A stretch of DNA of 36,566 nucleotides, from the NCBI GenBank assembly GCA_021776315.1, contig JAJFGD010000051.1, positions 1 through 36,566 of the forward strand, read 5' to 3'. The DNA is from Hyphococcus sp. GTDB taxonomy: Bacteria; Pseudomonadota; Alphaproteobacteria; Caulobacterales; Parvularculaceae. Shown here piece after piece: positions 1 to 6,876 of this stretch. The notes below the pieces were generated by a model. That model did no database searches. It was not told the DNA's origin and worked only from the letters and a program-made list of their open reading frames with translations. The position numbers were made by a program, and so were the translations under genes. How positions within the stretch are numbered: the first letter of the stretch is position 1; the number at the start of each line of letters is the position of its first letter.

Positions 1-665
1 GCAACGACACCGCCATCAACAGCGCGGTCAAAATCCGGTGCGCCTGCGGCACCGCGATTGCGACCATATTGTGCCGCTTCGTTTAAACGTTCAGTGCTCG
101 ACGCAATGCGTTGCTTGCCCCATTTGGTTTTCTGCATGGCATAGGCTTGGGTCTTAAAAGACTCGCCCAGTGCAGAAATACGCGCGCCATCTTGCATGGT
201 CATGGCGAGCACCGCGTCAACGGCTTTGTCCGCGCCTTTTAATTTGCGCGCATAGCTTGGATCTTGTGCAAGATTTGAAAGAAAGCCTTTTTTGCCGCCG
301 AGTTCATCACGGCGTTTTCGTTTTTTGACTTCCTTTTTAAGAGCATCGGCAAATTCGGGTGTGTCCGCTGCAACCAGCGCGGCATAAGCAACCCAGCCTG
401 CGGTGAGCGTATCAGGTGAGTGGGCACTTAGGCGGCGATGGGCTTCTCTTGTGGCTTTTGCACTGTCAAAACTCATGGCTTCAAGCGCGGCGACATCTTC
501 GCGGAAACGCACATAGCTTGCAGCGGTGCGTTCTAATGCGGAATCTTTGGGCTGTGCCAGCGTATCGGCTGAAACCCCCGTAGTGGCAAAACCTGCCAGC
601 AAAGCAACAAACACCGCCCGGTTCCGAAACGCACGTGAGCGAACCGGTTTTTTATGACGCAACAT
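1..665 (-). CDS. Secreted hypothetical protein, N-terminal 221 residues (runs off the left edge)
   Basis: An uninterrupted minus-strand frame runs from an ATG at 665 to the window edge, so the C-terminus is missing. The start is supported by a GGGAGAGG Shine-Dalgarno-like stretch about six bases upstream. Residues 1-31 look like a Sec signal peptide: a basic start (MLRHKKPVRSRAFRNR), a hydrophobic core and a likely cut after GVSA. The mature part is charged and helical, with a Lys/Arg-rich patch (KKEVKKRKRRDELGGKKG) near residues 103-120, and shows no motif I recognise. Frame coherence, signal peptide and RBS support a real gene. It is transcribed divergently from the kinase at 854. Function unknown. 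Confidence 0.75.
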   Translation of the reverse strand, partial: MLRHKKPVRSRAFRNRAVFVALLAGFATTGVSADTLAQPKDSALERTAASYVRFREDVAALEAMSFDSAKATREAHRRLSAHSPDTLTAGWVAYAALVAADTPEFADALKKEVKKRKRRDELGGKKGFLSNLAQDPSYARKLKGADKAVDAVLAMTMQDGARISALGESFKTQAYAMQKTKWGKQRIASSTERLNEAAQYGRNRGAAGAPDFDRAVDGGVV

Positions 666-853
666 GGATGACCTCTCCCAGAAAACGAACAACCCCTAAT
701 GGTTTCGTCACATTACCGCCCCACGGTTTAAGACCCTGCTGATGATCCTAGCCAAATTCTAAACAAATTCGACCTTTTAAGCGCCCAAACCCTGCAATTT
801 CTCGGCCTTAATGGGCATTTAGCATTTATTAACGACAATTAGGTCATGGTGAA

Positions 854-2176
854 ATGGTGTTAACCAATCTAAAGGCGGGCTTAATACGAAAGCGCTCGTC
901 ATCAGGCCTTATGATGTCTCGTCCATTCTCTATGTTGCGCGATTTTTTCTCTCAATTGAGCGGTGGCCCCGTGTGGCGGGGCGGCGTCGGCGACATGGTC
1001 CTGACCATGTATGATAATGGCGTCATTCTTGACGTTTCCCCGTCCGCGGCAGAGATCATTGGCGCAGCTGGCCCTCTTCAAGGGCGCTCCGTCTATGATT
1101 TTATGCGCCGGGAAGATCGTGATGGGGTTCGGGCCTGCCTAAACGCTGCGGCTGAGGGCCGGGGCCGGGCTAAACCCTCAGAACTCCACGCAGAATTCCG
1201 ATTATTGCGGGTTCGCAAGTCACAAACACCAGCGGAAATCTTGGTCACGCCCATCGGTCGTGGCCGCTTACGGGCGCTTATACGCACGGGCGTTGGCCGA
1301 CTTTCCCCACAACACGTCTTTCAGCGATCTGTTAAGACGCGCCCGGCACCTATGGCACCGCCGATTGAAAAGGCGAGCGCTCCAGCCTCTGACCGGATGG
1401 CGGATCTCAGCCATGAGATGAAAACGCCGTTGAATGCCATTATGGGATTTGCTGATACGATTCGCTCGGAGACCTTTGGCCCGCTAGGGGACCCAAAATA
1501 CAAAGAATATGCGGAAGATATTCACGCATCGGGCCGCCATTTGATGGATCTGATCGGGTCGATCCTCGATTCGGCGAAGATTGAGGCCGATACTTACAAG
1601 CTTTCCCCTGTGTTGACGGACCCGGCACCAATTGTCCGGGATTGTGCAGCGATGATCAAAGGGGAGGCAGCCAAGGCCGGACTTGCCCTTCATGTGGAAA
1701 TCGCAGCCGATCTGCCAGAAGCCATGATCGATAAGCAGGCGGTCAAACAAATCCTGATCAATCTTTTGACCAATGCGGTGAAGTTCACCGAAAATGGCTC
1801 GATTTCCCTGACGGTCAAAGAGAAAAACGGCGCGCTCGATTTCACCGTGCGCGATACGGGCATTGGGATGAGCCAAATTGCGCTCGCCAAACTTGGCGGC
1901 CGCTTCTCTGAATTGCATCAAAATGGTGTGCGCGGTGCCAATGGCGCTGGGCTTGGCCTGTCTTTGTCTTTTGCTTTGGCCAAACTCCATGGGGGTGTCT
2001 TGGTAATGGAATCTGCACAAGGGGCGGGCACCACTGCGCGCTTCACCTTGCCGATCCATCGCTCCCTCGAAGAATTGCGGACCGGCGATCTCTCCCGCCC
2101 CGGGGATATTCAAAGCCAACTTGACCGCGTCGCCCGCTTCCGACGGGAACGCGCCGACGCAGCCAACGCGGCTTAA
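854..2176 (+). CDS. PAS domain sensor histidine kinase
   Basis: 440-residue two-component sensor kinase. Residues about 45-145 look like a degenerate PAS sensor domain (DVSPSAAEIIGAAGPLQG...). The H-box is at 184-196 with phospho-acceptor His187 in SHEMKTPLNAIMGF, followed by a dimerisation helix. The HATPase domain has N-box residues N303/N307 (LINLLTNAVKF), G1 DTGIG at 334-338 and G2 GANGAGLGLS at 361-370. I see no transmembrane helix, so it is probably cytoplasmic, like several alphaproteobacterial PleC/DivJ-type kinases with the same ETFGPLGDPKY segment. No response regulator lies nearby, so it is an orphan in this window. The start is uncertain: in-frame ATGs at 911 and 914 are also possible. 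Confidence 0.9.
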   Translation: MVLTNLKAGLIRKRSSSGLMMSRPFSMLRDFFSQLSGGPVWRGGVGDMVLTMYDNGVILDVSPSAAEIIGAAGPLQGRSVYDFMRREDRDGVRACLNAAAEGRGRAKPSELHAEFRLLRVRKSQTPAEILVTPIGRGRLRALIRTGVGRLSPQHVFQRSVKTRPAPMAPPIEKASAPASDRMADLSHEMKTPLNAIMGFADTIRSETFGPLGDPKYKEYAEDIHASGRHLMDLIGSILDSAKIEADTYKLSPVLTDPAPIVRDCAAMIKGEAAKAGLALHVEIAADLPEAMIDKQAVKQILINLLTNAVKFTENGSISLTVKEKNGALDFTVRDTGIGMSQIALAKLGGRFSELHQNGVRGANGAGLGLSLSFALAKLHGGVLVMESAQGAGTTARFTLPIHRSLEELRTGDLSRPGDIQSQLDRVARFRRERADAANAA

Positions 2177-2315
2177 AAATTTCGTTTTCCCCAGAATTGG
2201 GCGGAACAAGTGAAGTTTTTTCCGAATATAACTAAGTAAATTCAAACGATTAGCGGATTTTTGCGCAAAAAATGCGCTTCTTTTGTTGACAATGTGCATC
2301 CAGTGCGCCATGTAT

Positions 2316-2333
2316 ATGACAGTTCAATGACAG
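2316..2333 (-). promoter_or_regulatory. Perfect Pho box (PhoB binding site)
   Basis: The plus strand reads ATGACAG-TTCA-ATGACAG. On the minus strand this is CTGTCAT-TGAA-CTGTCAT, two exact copies of the PhoB heptamer with the canonical four-base spacer. It lies between the kinase gene and the 59-residue ORF at 2403. Its strand sense points away from that ORF, which is unusual for a class of sites that normally work in one orientation. Confidence 0.7.
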
Positions 2334-2375
2334 TTTGTTATCACTTATGTTACATGGTGAGAAAAAGGCTGTGAT

Positions 2376-2381
2376 TATAAT
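2376..2381 (+). promoter_or_regulatory. Candidate -10 element for the microprotein gene
   Basis: An exact TATAAT lies about 20 bases before the start of the 59-residue ORF. There is no good -35 hexamer 16-18 bases upstream, as expected for an activator-dependent promoter. The Pho box lies about 42 bases further upstream. Confidence 0.4.
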
Positions 2382-2402
2382 ATCTTAGTAAGGAACGGAC
2401 CG

Positions 2403-2582
2403 ATGTTTAAAAGTGATCCGGGTATAAAAAGACCAATGCTTTATCTTATCGCTGCTGCTCTCGGCATTGCGATGGCGATCCCAATGGCGATGTCTTCAGG
2501 TCAAATGCAGACTGGTGGCATTTTTGACGAATGTTTTGACAATAGCTGTAGCAGTGCAACCTTGATTGCGAATGCTGACTAA
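2403..2582 (+). CDS. Small membrane or secreted protein, 59 residues, possibly phosphate-regulated
   Basis: A short ORF from ATG 2403 to TAA 2582, with a good Shine-Dalgarno (AAGGA) about eight bases upstream and an exact TATAAT further up. A charged start (MFKSDPGIKR) precedes a hydrophobic segment at residues 11-31 (PMLYLIAAALGIAMAIPMAM), which could be a signal peptide or a single N-in anchor. The short tail is Ser/Gly/Asp-rich with two cysteines (C44 and C49 in ECFDNSC) that could form a disulfide or bind metal. It is followed at once by a hairpin. A perfect Pho box lies upstream and phosphate-transport genes follow, so a role in phosphate limitation is inferred. No family recognised. Confidence 0.6.
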   Translation: MFKSDPGIKRPMLYLIAAALGIAMAIPMAMSSGQMQTGGIFDECFDNSCSSATLIANAD

Positions 2583-2586
2583 GTCC

Positions 2587-2606
2587 TGGGCGCTTTTTTG
2601 CGCCCA
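2587..2606. terminator. Hairpin after the microprotein gene
   Basis: TGGGCGC and GCGCCCA form a perfect seven-pair stem around a six-T loop, five bases after the stop codon. No T-run follows the stem, so it may be a weak terminator or an mRNA-stabilising hairpin. Confidence 0.45.
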
Positions 2607-2722
2607 AGACGTAATAGCGAAATCTCTATCCTAACGTCCTCGAAACACCATTCCGGTGCGAATTTAACACCAACAAGCTTTTGTGCTGTTGTAGGGCTCT
2701 CCAAGAGATTGTTCGGGGGGTG

Positions 2723-3919
2723 TTAAATATGCACCTGGAATCTGACCGTCACACCGGTCGCATCTTCCGTCGTCACGCCATTCGCAATCGCCGTCGCAAA
2801 AGCGGCGTCTAGGCCGTTGACGACATTGCCGAATTCAACATCGACTTTATAGACATTAATGCCGAGCCGAACGTTGGGTGTCGCCCACCAGTCAGCGCCC
2901 AAGGTGATCGTTTCATAATAGCCGCCGCTGATGCCGGCGTCGTTTAGGTCAAGCGTGTCCCAACGAACCACGGCGCTAAAAGCACCAATGCCGCCATCTT
3001 TGACTGAACCGTAGATTTTCGGCGTGCCAAAACTGCCGGCCTTTAAAGTCTTCTTGCCATTAAAAAAGGCACCCACTTCAATATAGGCACCGGGGAAAGT
3101 TGGGTCGCTCAAGCAAGTGATGCAGTCGGCACGGAGCGCGCCATATTCAGCCGCTCCCCAAAAGCGCCCTTTTAGGACCGCGACTTCAGCACCGTAAAAC
3201 AGATCAGAGCGGGCGATTTCGCCTGTGTTGACAATGGCACCAGCAGGGTTCGCCACTGGTTTCTGACTATATTCATACGGTGTCTGGCTAGAGCTGAGCT
3301 CTCTGTAGCGAAATGAAATGCCCGTATGAACTTGCAGATCGTCGACGACGATGGGTTCGTATGTGGCGCGGCCACCAACAAAAAGTCCTTGCAAGACATC
3401 GTCCTCGAGATCGCGGCCGAAAACACCAAACTCTAATGTGTGTCGCGCACCGACATATTTCGCCGCGGCACCGACGCCTCTTGCCAACTGAAACGCATCG
3501 GTGAAGCCAGCGCGTTCAAAAGTTGAGATTTTTTTCGACGAGGTTTGCTCGTCTAGGGAGTTGGCGGTTTTAAACTGACCTAATTTTATGGTGAGGGGAC
3601 TGGTTGGATTGAAAGCGATATAGGCATCAATGAGATTGGGATCACTTGGATCATCGAGATCGAGCTCGGCTTTCACCTTGACTGCATCATAGAGCGTCGC
3701 CTTAAAGCCGATTCGCCCGCGACGCACTTCCAACTTGTCGGTGTCGATTGCCGTATTATCGCCGGTCACCCTGGAGTAATCATTTTGCGCAATCCCAATA
3801 ATATCAATGTCTGTGATGATGGAATTGCCCGTGTTTGGTGCATTGTCTGCGGCCAAAACAGGTTGGGTGATAAATACGGCGGCACTGAAAAATGCGAGAG
3901 CTAATTTTCTGCAAGTCAT
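2723..3919 (-). CDS. Phosphate-selective porin, OprO/OprP family
   Basis: 398-residue outer-membrane beta-barrel protein. Residues 1-23 are a signal peptide ending VLAA. The family hallmarks follow: VRRGRIGFKATLYDAVKVKAELDL (quoted as positions 66-89: RRGR, then alternating hydrophobic strands), DAYIAF and LGQFKTANSLDEQTSS, then GFTDAFQLARGVG. The chain ends in an alternating strand VRFQVHI rather than the usual final Phe. Length fits the family, whose members take up phosphate or polyphosphate, or in some cases other anions. It diverges from the PiT-like gene at 4123, and a Pho-box candidate lies about 33 bases upstream, which supports phosphate as substrate. An uncharged-substrate or general porin role cannot be excluded. 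Confidence 0.82.
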   Translation of the reverse strand: MTCRKLALAFFSAAVFITQPVLAADNAPNTGNSIITDIDIIGIAQNDYSRVTGDNTAIDTDKLEVRRGRIGFKATLYDAVKVKAELDLDDPSDPNLIDAYIAFNPTSPLTIKLGQFKTANSLDEQTSSKKISTFERAGFTDAFQLARGVGAAAKYVGARHTLEFGVFGRDLEDDVLQGLFVGGRATYEPIVVDDLQVHTGISFRYRELSSSQTPYEYSQKPVANPAGAIVNTGEIARSDLFYGAEVAVLKGRFWGAAEYGALRADCITCLSDPTFPGAYIEVGAFFNGKKTLKAGSFGTPKIYGSVKDGGIGAFSAVVRWDTLDLNDAGISGGYYETITLGADWWATPNVRLGINVYKVDVEFGNVVNGLDAAFATAIANGVTTEDATGVTVRFQVHI

Positions 3920-3951
3920 TTCTAGAGGCTTTCAAAACACGTGACGCCTCT

Positions 3952-3969
3952 ATGTCCGGTACATGACAG
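3952..3969 (-). promoter_or_regulatory. Candidate Pho box upstream of the porin
   Basis: On the minus strand it reads CTGTCAT-GTAC-CGGACAT: one exact and one 5-of-7 PhoB heptamer with four-base spacing, in the same sense as the porin gene and 33 bases before its start. The second half is degenerate, so this is weaker than the other two Pho boxes. Confidence 0.45.
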
Positions 3970-4051
3970 TTTGAAAAAAAATCGATGAACCTTTTGTGAA
4001 CTTAGAAGATTCGCGCACGGAATGCGCATATGGGGCAAAAACGCCATTCAG

Positions 4052-4069
4052 CTGTCATAAAACTGTAAA
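4052..4069 (+). promoter_or_regulatory. Pho box upstream of the PiT-like transporter
   Basis: CTGTCAT-AAAA-CTGTAAA on the plus strand. The first heptamer is exact, the spacer is the preferred A-rich four bases and the second heptamer matches 5 of 7. It is in the correct sense, 53 bases before the start codon of the permease gene. Confidence 0.65.
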
Positions 4070-4122
4070 GCCCTGACTGTACCAGGCGGAAAAATGGCCA
4101 ACAGAGGGGCTTTGCGCCAGTC

Positions 4123-5271
4123 ATGGATATTACACTTTTTGCAGCGGTAGGGTTTTTGTTTGCAGCCTATGCGGTGGTCGGAAACGACGCTCTACAAACA
4201 TTGGGTACATTCATTGCGTCAAACAGCCGGATCCATTGGTTTTGGTTGTTCTTATTTGCGGCGATCATTTTGATTGTCACCTTTACCTATGGTTGGGTGA
4301 TCAATGATGGCGACCCATCTTATGGGCGTCTCGCCAATGCGAAAAAATATCCGGCAATTGAAGTACAGTGGTATCACACGTTACCGCCACTCGTTTTGTT
4401 GGTGATTACACGGTTTGGTGTGCCGGTTTCCACGTCGTTCATGGTGCTGACAGTTTTTGCCTCGATTGGTGGTTTGTCATCAATGCTGCAGAAATCCCTA
4501 ATCGGTTATGGCCTTGCTTTTGCGATTGGTCTTGGGGTTTTCCTGATCACGTCACAAACAGTCGAAAAATATTTCCGAAAAACCGAACACCAACAACATC
4601 ATTCGGTATGGGTGCTGCTGCAATGGGCGACCACCGGGTATCTATGGTCGGTTTGGTTGATCCAAGACTTTGCCAATATCTTTGTCTTCCTGCCGCGCCA
4701 GCTATCTGTGGTCGAAGGATTCACCGGGCTTTTCGCGATTGTCGCACTGCTTTGTTATACCTTCGCCAACAAAGGTGGCCCGGTTCAGCGGGTGTTGAAT
4801 TCAAAAACTGCTGTCACCGACATTCGTTCTGCGACGATTATTGATTTCATCTATGCGTCGCTCTTGTTCTATTTCAAAGAACTCAACAACATTCCGATGA
4901 GTACGACATTTGTTTTCTTGGGTCTGATCGCCGGCCGTGAATATGGATTTGCGTTGACGCAAAAAGCGATTTCTCTGGTGAAGACATCGACGACGGTCTT
5001 ATCTGATATTTCCAAAGCCTATATCGGTCTGGTCTTGTCCATTGATATGGCCGTGTTCTTGCCATTCCTGGCGCGCGGGCTTGCGAGCGGTGAATTCCCG
5101 ATTGGTGAGCTTATTCCATCAGCAAGCTATATGACCTTCATTTGCACGGCCAATTTGTTGTTGATCCCGGTGGTGTTGCATTTGATGAAAAAAGAAGCGT
5201 GGCGGATGGTCCTCCTCACTGTTCTACTTGGTTCAGCGACGACAGCATTCTTCCTAATGCCGATTTCATAA
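4123..5271 (+). CDS. PiT-like inorganic phosphate permease (divergent)
   Basis: 382-residue integral membrane protein with about ten hydrophobic segments. It shows the internally duplicated PiT signatures: GNDALQTLGTF at 20-30 with the GND core, PVSTSFMVLT at 101-110, a second half with QDFANIFVF at 181-189, and PMSTTFVFLG at 258-267. PiT carriers couple phosphate or metal-phosphate uptake to protons or sodium across the inner membrane. It is shorter and more diverged than PitA, so the substrate is inferred from the Pho box upstream and the divergent porin. The Shine-Dalgarno is weak (GAGGGG about 13 bases upstream). A relative that carries sulfate or another anion remains possible. Confidence 0.72.
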   Translation: MDITLFAAVGFLFAAYAVVGNDALQTLGTFIASNSRIHWFWLFLFAAIILIVTFTYGWVINDGDPSYGRLANAKKYPAIEVQWYHTLPPLVLLVITRFGVPVSTSFMVLTVFASIGGLSSMLQKSLIGYGLAFAIGLGVFLITSQTVEKYFRKTEHQQHHSVWVLLQWATTGYLWSVWLIQDFANIFVFLPRQLSVVEGFTGLFAIVALLCYTFANKGGPVQRVLNSKTAVTDIRSATIIDFIYASLLFYFKELNNIPMSTTFVFLGLIAGREYGFALTQKAISLVKTSTTVLSDISKAYIGLVLSIDMAVFLPFLARGLASGEFPIGELIPSASYMTFICTANLLLIPVVLHLMKKEAWRMVLLTVLLGSATTAFFLMPIS

Positions 5272-5360
5272 GGCGCGAGCTAGTTTGATTGCACCCGCGG
5301 GGGATTGTTGTGTCCCGGCAGGCGCAATATATTCTGCCCTCGAAAACATGGGAGGGCTGA

Positions 5361-5693
5361 TTGGGCCCGGTTCCTGAACCACGTCTTAAAACCGACATTC
5401 GTGTCAGCGCGCATTTACGGCGGGCGCAAGCGGCGGGCGCTTTTGCGACGATCGCGCGGCGCGGGGACCCTGATGCGGGGGCTGTCGCGGTGAAACTTTA
5501 TCTCGGCGGACGCAGCGCGCGTCTTTATATCCAAAGCCGGGATATGGACGGCAATGCGATCTGGCGCGAGCCCCTGGATGATGTGGTTGACGAAAGCCAG
5601 GTCGACGCCTGGATCGAAAAGGAAGCCAATATTGATCCGGATATTTGGGTCGTGGAAATTGAGGACCGCGAGGGTCGCGCCTTTTTGGATTAG
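5361..5693 (+). CDS. DUF1491 family protein
   Basis: 110-residue soluble protein that fits the alphaproteobacterial DUF1491 family. Visible family pattern: RLKTDIRVSAHLRRAQAAG, then ARRGDPDAGAVAVKLYL, and the C-terminal DPDIWVVEIEDREGRAFLD. The function of the family is not known. The start is a TTG at 5361, chosen because GGAGGG lies four bases upstream and the protein then begins at the conserved region. An ATG lies upstream at 5348 but is out of frame. It lies 89 bases after the PiT-like gene on the same strand, with no clear terminator between, so co-transcription is possible. Confidence 0.8.
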   Translation: MGPVPEPRLKTDIRVSAHLRRAQAAGAFATIARRGDPDAGAVAVKLYLGGRSARLYIQSRDMDGNAIWREPLDDVVDESQVDAWIEKEANIDPDIWVVEIEDREGRAFLD

Positions 5694-5710
5694 GTTTTAT
5701 TCTTTTTATT

Positions 5711-5738
5711 GTCATGCCCGGACTTGTTCCGGGACCCA
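5711..5738 (+). repeat. REP-like element, form A
   Basis: GTCATGCCCGG then ACTTGTT then CCGGGACCCA: an imperfect palindrome of the dispersed family found at 13 places in this window. This copy carries C for T and T for A changes compared with the common form. Confidence 0.75.
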
Positions 5739-5805
5739 TAAAAACACATGCACAACCATTTCAGGAATGGCGCGGATATTCGTTGTTACTTTTCGTTTTC
5801 AAACC

Positions 5806-5833
5806 GTCATCCCGGACTTGATCCGGGCATCCA
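5806..5833 (+). repeat. REP-like element, form A
   Basis: GTCATCCCGG / ACTTGAT / CCGGGCATCCA. The same palindrome as elsewhere, 95 bases after the previous copy and in the same orientation. Confidence 0.8.
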
Positions 5834-6007
5834 TCAAAAATTGAAATGAGAATATTGCCCCGCCATGGCCATGACAGGGTCATAAAGCCATCATTGTCAT
5901 GGCCCATGACAAACGGCTCATATGAAAGCCCTCCACAATGGCGCATGAATATGTAAAAATTGCGGACAGCTAGAAGACGGGTCGCGTTGAGGAACTGGAG
6001 TATTGGG

Positions 6008-6730
6008 ATGAGCGGTATGAAATTGGCCATGATTGCCTTGTTTGGCACGATGATGCTGGCGGGCTGTTCGAGTTTGCCATCTATGGGCAGTGGCACGGCG
6101 CGTGGTGATTTTGCGGCGGGCTCAGCGCTTGACTATCGCTTACCCAATGATGCGCGCAGTGCCTTAGCACAAGCGGCAACGGATGCGCTGGAAACGGGTG
6201 AGGCCCGGTCATGGCGGACAAGACGCGCGAGTGGCGTGGTGGAACCGGCAAGCTATGCGTTGGCAAATCTTCAAGCGAATCCAAGAGCCCGTATCAAAGC
6301 GGGGCGCGGGGATTTCGACCTTGGCCATCAAATAGAAACGGAGATGGGGCTTTATGTGGCGACACGTAATGCCAATGTCCGTCTCGGGCCGGGTACAGAA
6401 CATCAAGTGACGGAAATGATCACCCCTGGACAAGGGGTCGAAGTTGTTGGTCGCGTTACCAATAAGTCGTGGATGCTCGTTGCGATTGATGATGTTGTAC
6501 GGGGCTATATCTTTCAAAACCTATTGATCAAAGCACCGGGTACGGAGCTTGAGCTGGCGGGCGGACCACGCCGTCGCCCATTATTGTGCCGTGAATATGT
6601 GCAACGTATTGATCTAGGTGCTGAGCGTGATGAATGGCAAGGGGCCGCATGTAACGATGGCACGGGTTGGCGGGCTGCGCCCCCGGAAGTGGATCCAGAA
6701 ACACAGCCTGAAAATCTGCTGGAGTTTTGA
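6008..6730 (+). CDS. Lipoprotein with an SH3 domain inside an RT0821/17-kDa-antigen-like protein
   Basis: 240-residue outer-envelope lipoprotein. The start at ATG 6008 is preferred because it gives a clean lipoprotein signal with lipobox LAGC (Cys20) and has GGAG seven bases upstream. Residues 41-83 match the first half of the RT0821/Lpp0805 surface-antigen pattern (DARSALAQAATDALETG...SWR...GVVEPASYA). Residues 113-175 form a bacterial SH3 domain (ATRNANVRLGPGTEH...WMLVAI...RGYIFQNLL), a fold that commonly binds peptidoglycan or peptides. Residues 194-222 match the second half of the antigen pattern (CREYVQRIDLG...QGAACNDGTGW). So the SH3 domain seems to be inserted in the antigen domain. 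Probably periplasmic or surface-exposed and cell-wall associated. Confidence 0.75.
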   Translation: MSGMKLAMIALFGTMMLAGCSSLPSMGSGTARGDFAAGSALDYRLPNDARSALAQAATDALETGEARSWRTRRASGVVEPASYALANLQANPRARIKAGRGDFDLGHQIETEMGLYVATRNANVRLGPGTEHQVTEMITPGQGVEVVGRVTNKSWMLVAIDDVVRGYIFQNLLIKAPGTELELAGGPRRRPLLCREYVQRIDLGAERDEWQGAACNDGTGWRAAPPEVDPETQPENLLEF

Positions 6731-6741
6731 TTCTTGTTTCG

Positions 6742-6767
6742 GTCATCCCGGACTTGATCCGGGATCT
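6742..6767 (+). repeat. REP-like element, form A
   Basis: GTCATCCCGG / ACTTGAT / CCGGGATCT, 11 bases after the lipoprotein stop codon. First member of an A-B-A trio with spacing of 50 and 55 bases. Confidence 0.8.
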
Positions 6768-6791
6768 AGAAACCGGATCCTTTTCAGGAAT

Positions 6792-6818
6792 GGATTGCGG
6801 GTCAAGCCCGCAATGACG
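6792..6818 (-). repeat. REP-like element, form B (inverted)
   Basis: Plus strand GGATTGCGGG / TCAA / GCCCGCAATGACG. On the minus strand it begins GTCATTGCGGGCTTGA, so it is an inverted relative of form A with a different stem. Confidence 0.8.
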
Positions 6819-6846
6819 AGGAAAAAACAACGACAAACAAAGAACA

Positions 6847-6874
6847 GTCATCCCGGACTTGATCCGGGATCCAT
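6847..6874 (+). repeat. REP-like element, form A
   Basis: GTCATCCCGG / ACTTGAT / CCGGGATCCAT. It sits two bases beyond the stop codon of the convergent S41 peptidase gene and may act as its transcript end. Confidence 0.8.
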
Positions 6875-6876
6875 GT

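Larger units (their letters stand above)
5694..6007. other. Intergenic region with two REP-like palindromes
   Basis: A 314-base stretch without a convincing gene. It holds two copies of the dispersed GTCATCCCGGA-type repeat and otherwise nothing I can name. The frame that opens at 5960 ahead of the lipoprotein gene starts with a TTG and has no signal peptide until the internal ATG, so I treat that part as leader. Confidence 0.6.

Noticed and set aside
854-2176. PhoR role for the orphan kinase next to the Pho box
   Set aside because: No membrane helix, no phoB next to it, and the Pho box is downstream of the kinase gene.
1484-2311. 275-residue minus-strand ORF antisense to the histidine kinase, starting just below the Pho box
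   Set aside because: It overlaps a gene with clear kinase motifs, and its translation is rich in residues typical of antisense frames with no domain. An antisense transcript from the Pho box is possible, but a protein is not supported.
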